A DNA stretch of 64,000 nucleotides, taken from assembly GCF_000002865.3 (NCBI RefSeq), contig NW_001865039.1:951850-1015849 (forward strand), in the 5' to 3' direction. Position 1 is the first letter of the stretch, and each line of letters starts with the position of its first letter. Below, piece after piece: positions 46,043-56,223 of the stretch. Position numbers and translations under genes: made by a program. The notes beneath the pieces are model-generated. The model had not been told where the DNA came from. It saw only the letters and a program-made list of their open reading frames with translations, and made no database searches. The DNA comes from Monosiga brevicollis MX1. Taxonomy: Eukaryota > Opisthokonta > Choanoflagellata > Craspedida > Salpingoecidae.

Positions 46043-47325
46043 ATGTTCCGCAAGGATCGCACTCGTAGCCAACGGGGAAATGGCATCCCCGAGTCGCTTA
46101 TTCCGGCAGAGCTAGCCGACGTGATTTACAATCAACGCGCCTTTGAGGAGCATTGTGCGGCCATGGTCAAGCTATCCAAAAAGTACGAAGACACCATCAC
46201 AGAATTGGGCCGCGAGCGCGTCCGACTACGCGAGGAGCTGCTTTCCATGCCCATCTTCACCACCCGCCAAGATGACTCGACTCCGGAGCGACTTAACTTT
46301 GACGAACGCATCGACCAGTTTCGTAAGGTGACCGACTTTCTCGCAGAGCGTGGCAAAGACCTGGTACGATGCCGTGCCGCTGCCGTGCACGCACCAGCCC
46401 CCACGCTCGATGCGCTTTCGTAGTTTGCCCCCTCTTGACGCTTGGCTGATCACATCTTCTGTCATCACACAGCACGACAACTACCACGGTGCCGTCAACG
46501 ACCCACTCAAGCGCTTCATGAAAATGTTCCCCGCCATCAATGAGAAGGTCAAGCAGCACGAGCGCTGTGCCCTCGATTATGTCAAGGTAAACGCAGGCAT
46601 GTGGTGCCTTGACTGCTCGCTTGACCGCTGTACCACGGCCTCTCGTCATCGTTGGCCTCTTTGGGCCTCCACACCTTTTTATTTAGGCCAAGGAGCGATA
46701 TGACCGAACCTTACACTCCAGTCAAGCCGATCAAGCAAAACGAGACAAGGTATGTTTACTTGCCCGGCGTGACGTGGACCATCGCGCCTCTCCTCGGCCC
46801 TGTCGCCTCCTCGCCTCTCTGTCTCAAACTGTCTTGCTCCACCCTTGACAGGCTGCGAGCCAATGCGATGCAGCTCTGAATGCATTCAACAATGTCAACG
46901 AGCTCGTGCCAGAGGTGTGGCCCCGTTGCATCCCTCGCCTGGGCCGCGCTCCCTCGATAAGACACTCACCCACTCATCCGCTGCGCAGGAGCTGCCATTG
47001 ATTCACGCTGCACGCTTTGACTTCCTTGATCCTTCGTGCATGACCATGGTTGCGGCTCACATTCGATATCTCGAGGCCGTGGTGGATAACCTCTCAGCCA
47101 TTTGCCACGAGCATGAGGTCAAGGTAAGCTGGCCGATTTGCCTGTTGTCCTGCTTGAAGCTTGGCGTCTTTTGCCTTGATGTCTGCCTTCTCTGAGTCTG
47201 ACGCTCGGCGGCTTTGTCCCTTATAGATGAGCGATGAGGACTACAATCGGGAAATCGAGGACATTTTTTCCAAACTCTCGGCCCTGCGCATCACGGCTGA
47301 TGGCTTGGATGCGACCGTGGCTTAA
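46043..47325 (+). CDS. BAR-domain protein, BIN3/amphiphysin-like
   Basis: BAR proteins form crescent dimers that sense or bend membranes and link to actin and endocytosis. The exons read MFRKDRTRSQRGNGIPESLI (46043), HCAAMVKLSKKYEDTITELG, PERLNFDERIDQFRKVTDFL, DNYHGAVNDPLKRFMKMFPA (about 46480), KERYDRTLHSSQADQAKRDK (about 46690), ALNAFNNVNELVPEELPLIH (about 46880-47010), PSCMTMVAAHIRYLEAVVDN and finally MSDEDYNREIEDIFSKLSAL to TAA at 47323-47325. The helical heptads, the basic helix-2 segment and LPLIHAARFDFLDPS match the classical N-BAR/BAR fold. No SH3 domain is present, so it resembles Rvs161/BIN3 rather than BIN1. Five introns, all short. Confidence 0.83.
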
Positions 47326-47690
47326 AGAAATTCCAACTCACTTGGCGTCACTTTTTTTCTTCGCGCCTTCTCGCTGACAATGGCCACGTTATGGTCGCTT
47401 GGACCGTGTCCCAACAGTCAACCTGCACTGCTTCCCAGGCAGCTCTGCAGCTGCCTTTGATGAACTTTTTTGCTTTGTTTTTTTCCAAATTTTTATGATG
47501 ATTTTGAATCGGCTCGCATGCCACCCAGCATGGATCTCTCAATTGTCTCTCAACCGGCCGTGCTTGGCACGGAATGACAAAATGACAAAAGTACACTGCT
47601 TCATTTGACCTCAGTGGCACCGGTGCTCGCCATCTTTAAACGCGTGATGAACAGCAACCCTTGGCAGCCTTCAATCCCACGCGGTCGTGG
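47326..47690. other. Short convergent intergenic region
   Basis: About 365 bp between two stop codons with T-runs near 47350 and 47465-47490. No gene is supported. Confidence 0.5.
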
Positions 47691-47816
47691 TCAATCATCC
47701 ATGAATAACTCAAAGTCCACGCGACTTGAGTGGTTGAAAGTATCACGTGACACCTAAACCGCCATCCCAAAACGATGTCAATGAACAAGAGGGTGGTGTA
47801 CCCGACGAACAGCGTG

Positions 47817-47869
<53 letters not shown>

Positions 47870-49620
47870 TTGTGTGCAAGGCCAGTGAGTAAAACGCAAA
47901 AACATACCGGGGTTAGCTGCCGGACCCAAACACCCGTCTTGAAGTAGTTTTGCTCTTGCCATGCGTGCATCTGTTCGGCAGTGTACGGCCCATACGTCTC
48001 GGCATCTTCTTGATCGCTCCATTTGAACTCAAACGTGACAACGTTGCGCTTTTTCAGCTCAATCTGTAGCTTTTCGTACGAGTACTGTCCGTTGCCGTTC
48101 ATGTACGACGCAAACCATTAGCCAGATGCTTGAAAAGAATGAATCGAATGCATGAAAAAGCCCCTGACATACATCGTAAATCTCATAGACACCTTGCGCC
48201 AAAAGGACGCTGCACAATGAGGTGGCTCGCTCCACTGCCTGAAAAAAATCGAAATAAAAATCCCCAGCAGCAAAAGACGAATGAGTACGAGTTGTCAACA
48301 AGTGAACAAAGAGGCAGAGGTGAGTCGCTGCGCCATTTTGCCTTGGTTGCTGAACGCAAACACAGACCTGGTCGTCACGCGGTGCATCGCGAGATGCGGC
48401 ACTCGCTTGCTTCTGTCGTGCCGCGCCAGCTTTGCGTCCCTTGCCGCCACCGTACCGAGTCAGTGCCTATGCCCATGCAATTAGCAATTAGCGCTTCAAT
48501 AAGCTGAACATGAACAAGGTCTTTGAGCGTCCCTCGCCGTGCATGGAAAACATTCTAGTAGAAGGGGAGGGTCAAAGTTGCGGAGAGAAGAAAAGGGTTC
48601 TGGACCTGCGTCACTGTTTCGTGTGGCTTGAGCATCTTGAGAAGTGCCTCCATGGCGTCAAATTTGTCCTCGGGGATATCGCTGTGATCACGCTCAACAT
48701 GTTTGCCCTGCATCTGAATCTTGCGCTGTTGCCCGGAACAACAATGAAGAATGAGCAGGATAGTTTTGTATAAGCATGTGAACGCGACAAGGCCACCTGA
48801 GGGCACCATGAAAAGCTTGGTGGGATTGATGGAAGGCCTGACCTTGCCATCATGAACACCCGTGTTCTCAAGCCACTTGTCACCAGCATGATCATCATCC
48901 TTCTTGAAAATGAAATTGCCACTTTCATCAAAGTAGCCCTCCTCCATCTCATCCTTGAGGTTGAAGCCAGTCATTTCGTATCCACCGTCCTGAAACTAAC
49001 GGCCACCAAAAAAAGCAACAAAACGCGAGGGGGAGGACACCCATGTACACACACACACACACACACACAGGCCGAGTGCATATATGCCCAAGGGTGAATC
49101 AAGTAGAAGCAAGGCAAGGTCGGTGTCAGCGTGCAGGGCGGGCGATGAAAGTGCGACAATACTGCTTCGAAACTCCCTCATGATGCTCCAACGAGGTGAC
49201 CAACCTCAGAATCCAGCTTCTCATGCATGTCGGCTTCGGTAAACTCATACTTGCGCTGGACCTCGGCTGGATCAGCTGTTTTGTCTGCTTCTTCTGCTTC
49301 GTTGGCCTCCTCGTCATCGCTATCCAGGGTGTGCGACTCTTCACGAGCGGCGTCGCGCATGCGTGCTCGCCGCTCAGCTGCATCCAAATTCCAACAGCCG
49401 TGAACTGTGCGCCCCCTGTTTGGCCTGTTCGGCTGGCTCGGTGCGGAAAGGGCAAGCCATGCTGTGCCAGAAGACATGAACACGTACCACTGGAAAGGGC
49501 CGCAAACTCCTCTTCACTCGGCTCTTGAGCTGGCTTGGACCGCTTCTCTGTGGGTTCAAACTCGCGCACCTCGTTGGCCGCCGCAAAGGCCACACGCTTC
49601 TTACTACCACCCTCATCCAT
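47691..49620 (-). CDS. CD2BP2: CD2BP2/Lin1-like GYF-domain protein (U5 snRNP 52K)
   Basis: CD2BP2 is a U5/tri-snRNP assembly factor whose GYF domain binds Pro-rich ligands. The start MDEGGSKKRVAFAAANEVRE (49618-49620) leads to an acidic region (HTLDSDDEEANEAEEADKT, about 49270-49330), then MTGFNLKDEMEEGYFDESGN, FIFKKDDDHAGDKWLENTGV (48850-48975), EDKFDAMEALLKMLKPHETV (about 48610-48680), RYGGGKGRKAGA (about 48440-48460) and the C-terminal GYF domain (TFEFKWSDQEDAETYGPYTA, QMHAWQEQNYFKTGVWVRQL, about 47905-48050). The last exon ends RVDFELFMDD before TGA at 47691-47693, matching the CD2BP2 C-terminus. In this GYF domain, Gly-Pro-Tyr replaces the usual Gly-Pro-Phe. A long CA array lies in the last intron. 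Confidence 0.9.
47823..47868. repeat. CA dinucleotide array in an intron of the CD2BP2-like gene
   Basis: About 23 CA units preceded by an alternating GCGCGC patch. It sits in the last intron, just downstream of the donor after VRQLTP, so it reads as GT in the sense of the gene. Confidence 0.95.
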
Positions 49621-49740
49621 GATGACCAGTCACCACACAAGCCCACGCCCTTTGAATCTATCTGTAGCAAATCTGCTGCACCGCCTGTCGCCTTTGACTC
49701 GTCGTCGCAGATCGATTGACCAAAGTGTGTGTGCGTTCGT

Positions 49741-49940
49741 CGAAATTTTTTCGAATTTCGCTCTCTCTCTCTCTCTCGCTCTCATCGCTCTCTCTCTCTC
49801 TCTCTCTCTGTCGTTTGCTTATTTTGTTCTCTCTCTCTCCTCTCCTCTCTTCTCTCTACATCCATCTCTCTCTCTATTCTTCTCTCTCTTCTCTTCTCTC
49901 TTCTCTCTCTTCTCTCTCTTCTCTCTCTCTCTTCTCTTCT

Positions 49941-50033
<93 letters not shown>

Positions 50034-50041
50034 TCTCTCTC
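49741..50041. repeat. About 300-bp CT-rich microsatellite in a bidirectional promoter
   Basis: Broken CT and TTCTC runs at 49760-49940 become a pure CT array from about 49942 to 50027. It lies between the start codons of the CD2BP2-like gene (49620) and importin alpha (50170). Such polypurine/polypyrimidine tracts can form triplex DNA or exclude nucleosomes; that function is inference here. The frames it opens are not genes. Confidence 0.95.
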
Positions 50042-50169
50042 TCCTCAAATTTTTCGTTTTTTTTTTCATTTCTCGTGACGTCTTTGGCAGAGCGTCTTGA
50101 CGGAATAAACGTTGCTGCGCTCTTGCCCAGTGCACTGGCCAGAGGAAGTGCTCTCGCGTGACCGCCAAC

Positions 50170-53100
50170 ATGAGTGATCGTCTGGACAGCTTCAAGTACA
50201 ATGCGCGGACGGCCGACGCTTTCCGCAAGAAGCGCCAAGAGACCAATGTGATTCTGCGCAAAGCACAACGCGAGCAGCAGGTACCGTGCCGACCGCCCGT
50301 CCCTCTGCAACCCCATGTCCCTTTGCGGCCTCCTCACTTTTGCTCGCATCGGCATTCGCGTTCGCGTGCCCCTGCCTGCGACTCTCGGTGATAGATGAAG
50401 CGACGCCGCAATGTTGACGAAAGCGTGCCGGACGCACACAATGGCGCCTCTGATTCGGTACGCCCGTCCTTTTCGTGACGCCGTGCGAGGCTTCTGTGCT
50501 CCCGTTACTGACCACTTGTACGTACTTGCTTTTTTTTTTTTCGACCTCGTTCTAGGACTTGCAAACCCTATTTCTTCAGTATATTGCCGCCATGGAAAGC
50601 AGTCAATCTGAGACAGTGCTCCAAGGCGTGACGGAGCTTCGTCAGCTGGTGGCACGAGGTACCTGCCGACTCCACTGTCTCTGACGTAGCCCAATCCAGC
50701 CAGCCTCTTCTCTCGTCTCTGCCTTTCACCAAGCTATCACCCTTGGGGTTTGTACGCAGTCAACGACCCACCACTTCAGCAAGCCTGCGAGGCTGGTGTT
50801 GTACCCGTACTTGTTCGTCTGCTCTATGCTCAGGACCAACCACAAATCCCAGTACGCTGCCCGTGCGCAACAAGCTCAACTCGTGGCTGCCCAAATCTGT
50901 GCAACCCCGGCTCACCCCTTGCTTCCTCACCCTCTCCATGCACGGCACAGTTTGAGGCTGCCTGGTGTTTGACCAACTTAACCTCGGATGATCCACAAAT
51001 CACTGCCTTTGTGGTGTCATGCGATGCCATCTCACCCCTGATACAGTGCCTCAGCAACAGTGCAGTTGAGCTTCAAGAACAGGTCCGTCGGCGCCGTTGT
51101 TTGCCGTGCATCAACCTCCACACAGGGTCATACATGAAACCAGGACATTAAACGAGGGCATGCACGAAACCCATAGGCGGTATGGGCGCTGAGTAACATT
51201 GCCGGTGACAATGAACAAATGCGTGACCGCGTCCTGAGCATGGGCGCCCTCGATCAAGTGCTGAGGTCAGCCCGTGCAACAGTTTCGCCGCGGCGCAGCT
51301 ATTCGCATGCCATGATGTACAAGTCTCAAGTGGCCCTCTCCTGTTTTTCCTCTTTGATCAGGCTCATTGTGACGGGCGAAGTCGACTCGTTGATCAAAAC
51401 CGCCGTGTGGACCCTGGCCAACCTGTGTCGTGGCCGCCGACCCTTGGTTAACCTTGAAATCATGAAGCCTGCCCTCAGTGTCTTGCACCGCCTGGTGTAC
51501 AGCAATGACCCCGAGATTCTCAAAGGTGCAACCGCACCGCCCTGTCTGTTCACGCGTGTTGCGTCCCCGTCCTGCACCGCACCCCCAACTCACTAGTGGC
51601 CAATGGCTCTAGATGCATGCTGGAGCTTGAGCTACTTGGCTGACGGCACCGACGAGCGAGCCGAAGCCGTCATCCTGGCCGGTGTTGTTGGGCCTCTTGT
51701 GTCGTTGCTCAGGTAGAAGCAAATGTGCCCAACGGACCCGCTCTGGGCCATCCACCTTCGAACGCACAAGAATGCACTTTTCCTGCCTCAGCATAACCAC
51801 ACAACCCCGCCCCCTCCCGAAACTCACTCCGTTCAATGTGCTGCCCGCGCTTCAGCCATCCGTCCTTTGCCGTGGTCTCCCCTGCACTGCGTGCGCTTGG
51901 CAACATCGCCTCGGGCAACGACCGACAGACACAGGTGCCGCCACCCATCCCGAGCGAGCATGATGTGCCACCAATGTTGGCACGCCCGACTCATCTCCCT
52001 CCGCTTTGATTTCGGCAGATTGTGCTGAATAATCACATTTTGCCCGCGCTTCGAACCCTATTAAGCTGCTCACGAGTAAGGCAGACCGCCATCGCGACGT
52101 ACTCGTCAAGACGAGGGCAATGCGCTTTTCATGCCAGGCTGTCCAAAGGCGTAACCAGCAGCAATATACCCTGATGATCTTGATTCTGCTCGTGCGACAG
52201 GAGAACATTCGAAAGGAAGCTTGCTGGGTTGTCTCGAACATTTGCTGTGGCACTACTTTCCAAGTCAAAGTTTGTGACTTCCTTGCCTTTGCCCCAACGC
52301 ACACCATGCATGCTCTAACCCCCTGTCCAATTCGCTCACGTAGGAAGTGGTGGCCGCCAATATTTTTCCTCAAATCTTCAAGCTCGTGCACGAAGGCATG
52401 TTCAAGACACAAAAGGAGGCCACCTTTGCCATTGCCAACGCAACACAATCGGGCACTCCAGAGCACCTGCGGTAGGCTTTTCTTTTCTTTTTTTTTTTTT
52501 TTTGTCTCACTTCACGAACGCGGGCTGGAAGTGATTCCGGTGTACCAGCAGACCATCACTCCCAACATTAACCCTCCGTCCATGCATTCGGTACAAACGC
52601 AGATACATGGCCTCCAAGGGAGCCATCCCGGCTCTGTGCTCGATGCTTGACAAGGAGGACCCAAAGATTATTGCTGTACGCACTTGGACAAAGAATGCCT
52701 TTCATAGGCAACCCTCTGTTTGCTACTCACGCCGACGGTGGCAGACTCATCGCATCTGCGGATTCATGAACCTTGTTCCTTCTTCCTTGCACTCAGACGG
52801 CGCTCGATGGTCTTGATAACCTCCTGCAACTGGGCCATCGCAGTCGGCACGAGCCAAACGAATTTCACGACCTCATCGAAAACTGTGGTGGTGCGTCAAG
52901 CGCTATACCTAAATCCCAAATACAGTCTGCGGGATATTCTAGTATAGATATTATTGTATCGAGTATAGAACGGACACAAATACTCATTGGGCTTCAACTT
53001 TGATTTTGCAGGCATTGATATGCTACAGGACCTGCAGACACACGAGAGCGACGATCTGGCTGAACGGGCGAGCCGGCTGATCGAAACCTACCTTCAGTGG

Positions 53101-53634
53101 GACGATGAAGTTGCTCCGTACGTATTGCGTGACCAAGGGAGGGACGGCAAGGCAGAGCTGCTGTTGAATGGCAGCTTTTGTATTTTGGGTGTGGCAATGA
53201 CTGGGTCCCCGTCTTTAATTTTGAAGTTTTGATTTGCCAAGCTGGCATAAATTTGTGCAATGTTTGAGAATGATTTGGACCGGGTGGATACTACCGCCAT
53301 ATTACTTGGCGATGCCCTCTGGCATTCCAACATCGTTTTGGTCTCCTCATTTTTAAACTCATCTCACTCTTTGCCCCCCATGTGCTCATGTAGCAACATG
53401 ATGCCGACCGCGGCCAACGGCATGTTTCAGTTTGCGTCCGGCATGGGTGCGACTCAGAGCCCTGCACCCATGGACCCCATGGGGATGGGCTTTGCGCCAG
53501 AAGCTGCCAACCCCGCCTTACCCGCCAGTGCCGTGCTGGAGCGGGACGTGGAGGGGGCTGTGGCCGGCACGCCAGAGCGCATGTACCCTGGCAATGCCGC
53601 GCCGCTGCCACCCGAGGCCATGTACAACTTTTAG
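50170..53634 (+). CDS. Importin subunit alpha (karyopherin alpha)
   Basis: Adaptor that binds nuclear localisation signals and importin beta. The start [20 protein letters not shown] (50170) is the importin-beta-binding domain, continued by [17 protein letters not shown] on exon 2. Armadillo repeats follow on about 15 small exons: [120 protein letters not shown]. The recurring W-x-L-x-N pattern forms the NLS-binding groove. After the last ARM repeat ([20 protein letters not shown]) is an exon rich in Met, Gly, Ala and Pro, ending [10 protein letters not shown] at 53634. The intron at about 52890-53012 is noticeably AT-richer than the rest. Confidence 0.93.
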
Positions 53635-53833
53635 ACGTCCAACGCCAACTCCTGAGGTACATCAGATCAAGAGTAGCTTCGTGGTGAAGGGCAACAACCA
53701 GTCGTTCTTTGCATGCACAAGCACAACTCGTAGAAGACACAGCTGCAATCGACACACAATAACAAGAGAATGCTAACCACTCTCCCCTCATCAGGTGACC
53801 ATGTGCTGGTATAAGAAGAGGACACTCACATGT

Positions 53834-55756
53834 TCACATTTGGAAAAGGCCAGCCTTTTTAAGAATATATGTGGCAGCGATCATGGCAGCAATCATGGCG
53901 CCCGAGGCAACCCCAATCACCAGATCAAACTTGGAGTTGGAATCTTCGTAGCCATTCTTCAGGTTCATGCCTGCATGTCGAATTGGGCAGGCCAGGGTTG
54001 AGCTTTGGGGTCGGTCGAAGCGGAAAGAATGGTCGATCTGATGCTTGTATAAATGGGTATGTATGTGAATGGATGTGAAGGGGTGTGCATGAACGCTGGT
54101 AAATGGAGCGTGGCGTGGCGTACCGAAAAAGCCAGCAATTAGCGCGCCGCCGGCAAGAATGGCCGTGAGCACATTGAGAAACATGCCGATGGCGAGAAGA
54201 CGATTCCGCATGGTATCAAGTTTGAAAGTGACGGTCGTTTCGGAGAACTCGATGCGTTGAGACACGAGGTCGAGTCGCATGAGGAGGTCGGAGAGGCGTT
54301 GGAGGTAATCTTCCATCTGCGCCTCTGTGATTTCGGTGAGCTCACGCTTGCGTTGCTCATCTTGCATAGCATCAGTAAACGTGAGCGGTTCCTGCACGAT
54401 GCGGGTCAACTGCATGAAGAGTAGTTCATTGTCGTCATCCAACACATCGTCAATGGCTCGGTGTAGGCGCTGGGCTTGCATGATCTGCGTACGAAGCTCG
54501 GCCTTGTGGTCACGCAGTTTTTCCAGCTCTTGAGAAGCGCTTTGCTTGCGAATGGCGCGCAAGGTGGATGTTGAGTTGTCTTCAATGTTGCGGACACGAT
54601 CACTGAGCATCTCGATACAGCTGGTTAGCAGTACGTCAATCACGGCCAGCTCAAAGGGCAACGAGCCACTCTCAGAAATGGGCAAGCAATTCAGAACGCG
54701 GCCGAGCGCTTCGTCGGCGCCATCGCGCAGCAACATGCGCAGCTCGCGTCGCGTGACAATAGCATGATAAGGCCCCATTTTGACCAAAATAGCGCCGCGC
54801 CGGACCCGAATGAAGGGCTCTGAAGATGTGGCTGTGGCTGTGTCTAGCTGGCGCATGTCCCGAGAAGTAATCTCGATACGCTGTGGCACGCCATCGGTGT
54901 CCTTGCCTCCAGCCCCCTGGGCTGATCGTCCCCCGGCCCGGGAGAGCGGGCTAGAAATCGTGGGGGCGGTGGGGTCTGCAGGAGCGGACGCTACGGAGAG
55001 GGTAGGGTTGGCTGCACCAGTCGGAGGTGCCAAGCTAGCGCCCAGCGGCATGGTGGCCTCATTGGCAGCGGCCGCGGCGGCTGCATTGATGGTACGAACG
55101 CGCTTCTGAGAGCGGTGATTCTCTGCCATGAGCGATGCATCGTTGTCGATGCAGCGCTGAATGTACCGCCTCAGCTTGGTGCGAGACATGAATTCGCGGC
55201 GATAGTGATCATCCTCGGGATGAATGACGGCACAATGGATGATGGCACCCATGCCATTACCATTGCTGGACGAGTCATTCTGTCGTTTGGAAGCTGGTAT
55301 GGCGGTCCAAGGCGCAGCAGGTGCCACTTCAGCATCTTGCACCACAACACTGACGGGGCGGGTGGCTGGTGTCCCTTGCTCATCCTGCTCATGAGGAGGG
55401 CCGTTGGCTGTGGGAAAGTCCCAGGTTATGTTGGCCAGGGAATGACTGAGGCCATGCCCCGTTGTATCTGCTGCTGTGGGTCCAAAGTCGCCGCTGCTTG
55501 CCAGCTCCTCCTCATCCATGCTTCCCACAAAGGAAAGCGGCCTTTGTGAGCGCTGGTGGTGTGCGGTGGATGGACTAGCATCACCACCGTCCTGTGTGGT
55601 CGAGGTAGGCGGATCAACAACGTCCACAACGCTCTCAAAGGGGCCCTCACGGCTTTGATCCTGGCTGCTGTCCGCTGAGGGAAGCGTAGTGACTCGTGTT
55701 TGAGGACTCCTTAGGATGGTGTCCACATCCAGTGTCATGCGCTCTTCAGCCGCCAT
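53834..55756 (-). CDS. CorA/MRS2-type magnesium transporter
   Basis: CorA/MRS2/Alr channels carry Mg2+ into mitochondria or across the plasma membrane. One 1.6-kb exon starts MAAEERMTLDVDTILRSPQT (55754-55756) with a long Ser/Thr/Ala-rich N-terminal region. The cytoplasmic domain follows: RIEITSRDMRQLDTATATSS, AILVKMGPYHAIVTRRELRM, LPFELAVIDVLLTSCIEMLS, MEDYLQRLSDLLMRLDLVSQ. The first membrane helix is NRLLAIGMFLNVLTAILAGG to IAGFFG. A 150-bp intron (GTACGCC donor, about 53973-54122) interrupts exactly between FFG and MN, completing the selectivity motif GMN as FFGMNLKNGYED. A second helix follows (LVIGVASGAMIAAMIAATYI). The long N-terminal tail and YGMN-like filter fit MRS2; whether it is mitochondrial or plasma-membrane is unknown. 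Confidence 0.9.
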   Translation of the reverse strand: MAAEERMTLDVDTILRSPQTRVTTLPSADSSQDQSREGPFESVVDVVDPPTSTTQDGGDASPSTAHHQRSQRPLSFVGSMDEEELASSGDFGPTAADTTGHGLSHSLANITWDFPTANGPPHEQDEQGTPATRPVSVVVQDAEVAPAAPWTAIPASKRQNDSSSNGNGMGAIIHCAVIHPEDDHYRREFMSRTKLRRYIQRCIDNDASLMAENHRSQKRVRTINAAAAAAANEATMPLGASLAPPTGAANPTLSVASAPADPTAPTISSPLSRAGGRSAQGAGGKDTDGVPQRIEITSRDMRQLDTATATSSEPFIRVRRGAILVKMGPYHAIVTRRELRMLLRDGADEALGRVLNCLPISESGSLPFELAVIDVLLTSCIEMLSDRVRNIEDNSTSTLRAIRKQSASQELEKLRDHKAELRTQIMQAQRLHRAIDDVLDDDNELLFMQLTRIVQEPLTFTDAMQDEQRKRELTEITEAQMEDYLQRLSDLLMRLDLVSQRIEFSETTVTFKLDTMRNRLLAIGMFLNVLTAILAGGALIAGFFGTPRHAPFTSVHAHPFTSIHIHTHLYKHQIDHSFRFDRPQSSTLACPIRHAGMNLKNGYEDSNSKFDLVIGVASGAMIAAMIAATYILKKAGLFQM

Positions 55757-56223
55757 AGTGGCTGCGTGCAGGGAGCCCGTGCGTTCTCTCAAGCTCCCAA
55801 CAGCCCCGACGCAAACAAGAAGAAGCGGCTCTACCAGGACGAGCTTAGCCCTCGTACGCCTTGAAAAGCCACTCCAGAAACACCAACACGTAGCTCCCCC
55901 CAAGCGTCCCACTGCAAATGGCTGCAGCCTCTGCCCGGAGAGCACAACACCTGATTGTCCGTGTTCGTGTTCCAGGACCAGCCCTCTACACTCTAGCCCA
56001 GCACTGCCAAAACGTCTCCGTGTGTCCTCCCACACACATCCGCGCACACACACGAAATCAGCAAAAAAAAAAAAAAAAAAAACCGTCACACACACACACA
56101 CACACACACTTGCACATGTGTGTGCGTTATGCGAAAGACAACAACAACAAGAGGCGATTGTCAGAATATTATGTCAGACGATATTGTGGCATTTTTGTTT
56201 GTTGTTTGCAAAAAAACAAGATC
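55757..56223. promoter_or_regulatory. Bidirectional promoter region with A and CA tracts
   Basis: Head-to-head gap of 467 bp between the CorA-type gene and the kinase-like gene. It contains an A-run (56063-56081) followed by a CA run (56088-56109). Confidence 0.6.

Noticed and set aside
49782-50694. Long open frames of Arg-Glu and Ser-Leu repeats on both strands
   Set aside because: They are translations of the CT/GA microsatellite; the real plus-strand gene (importin alpha) begins at 50170.
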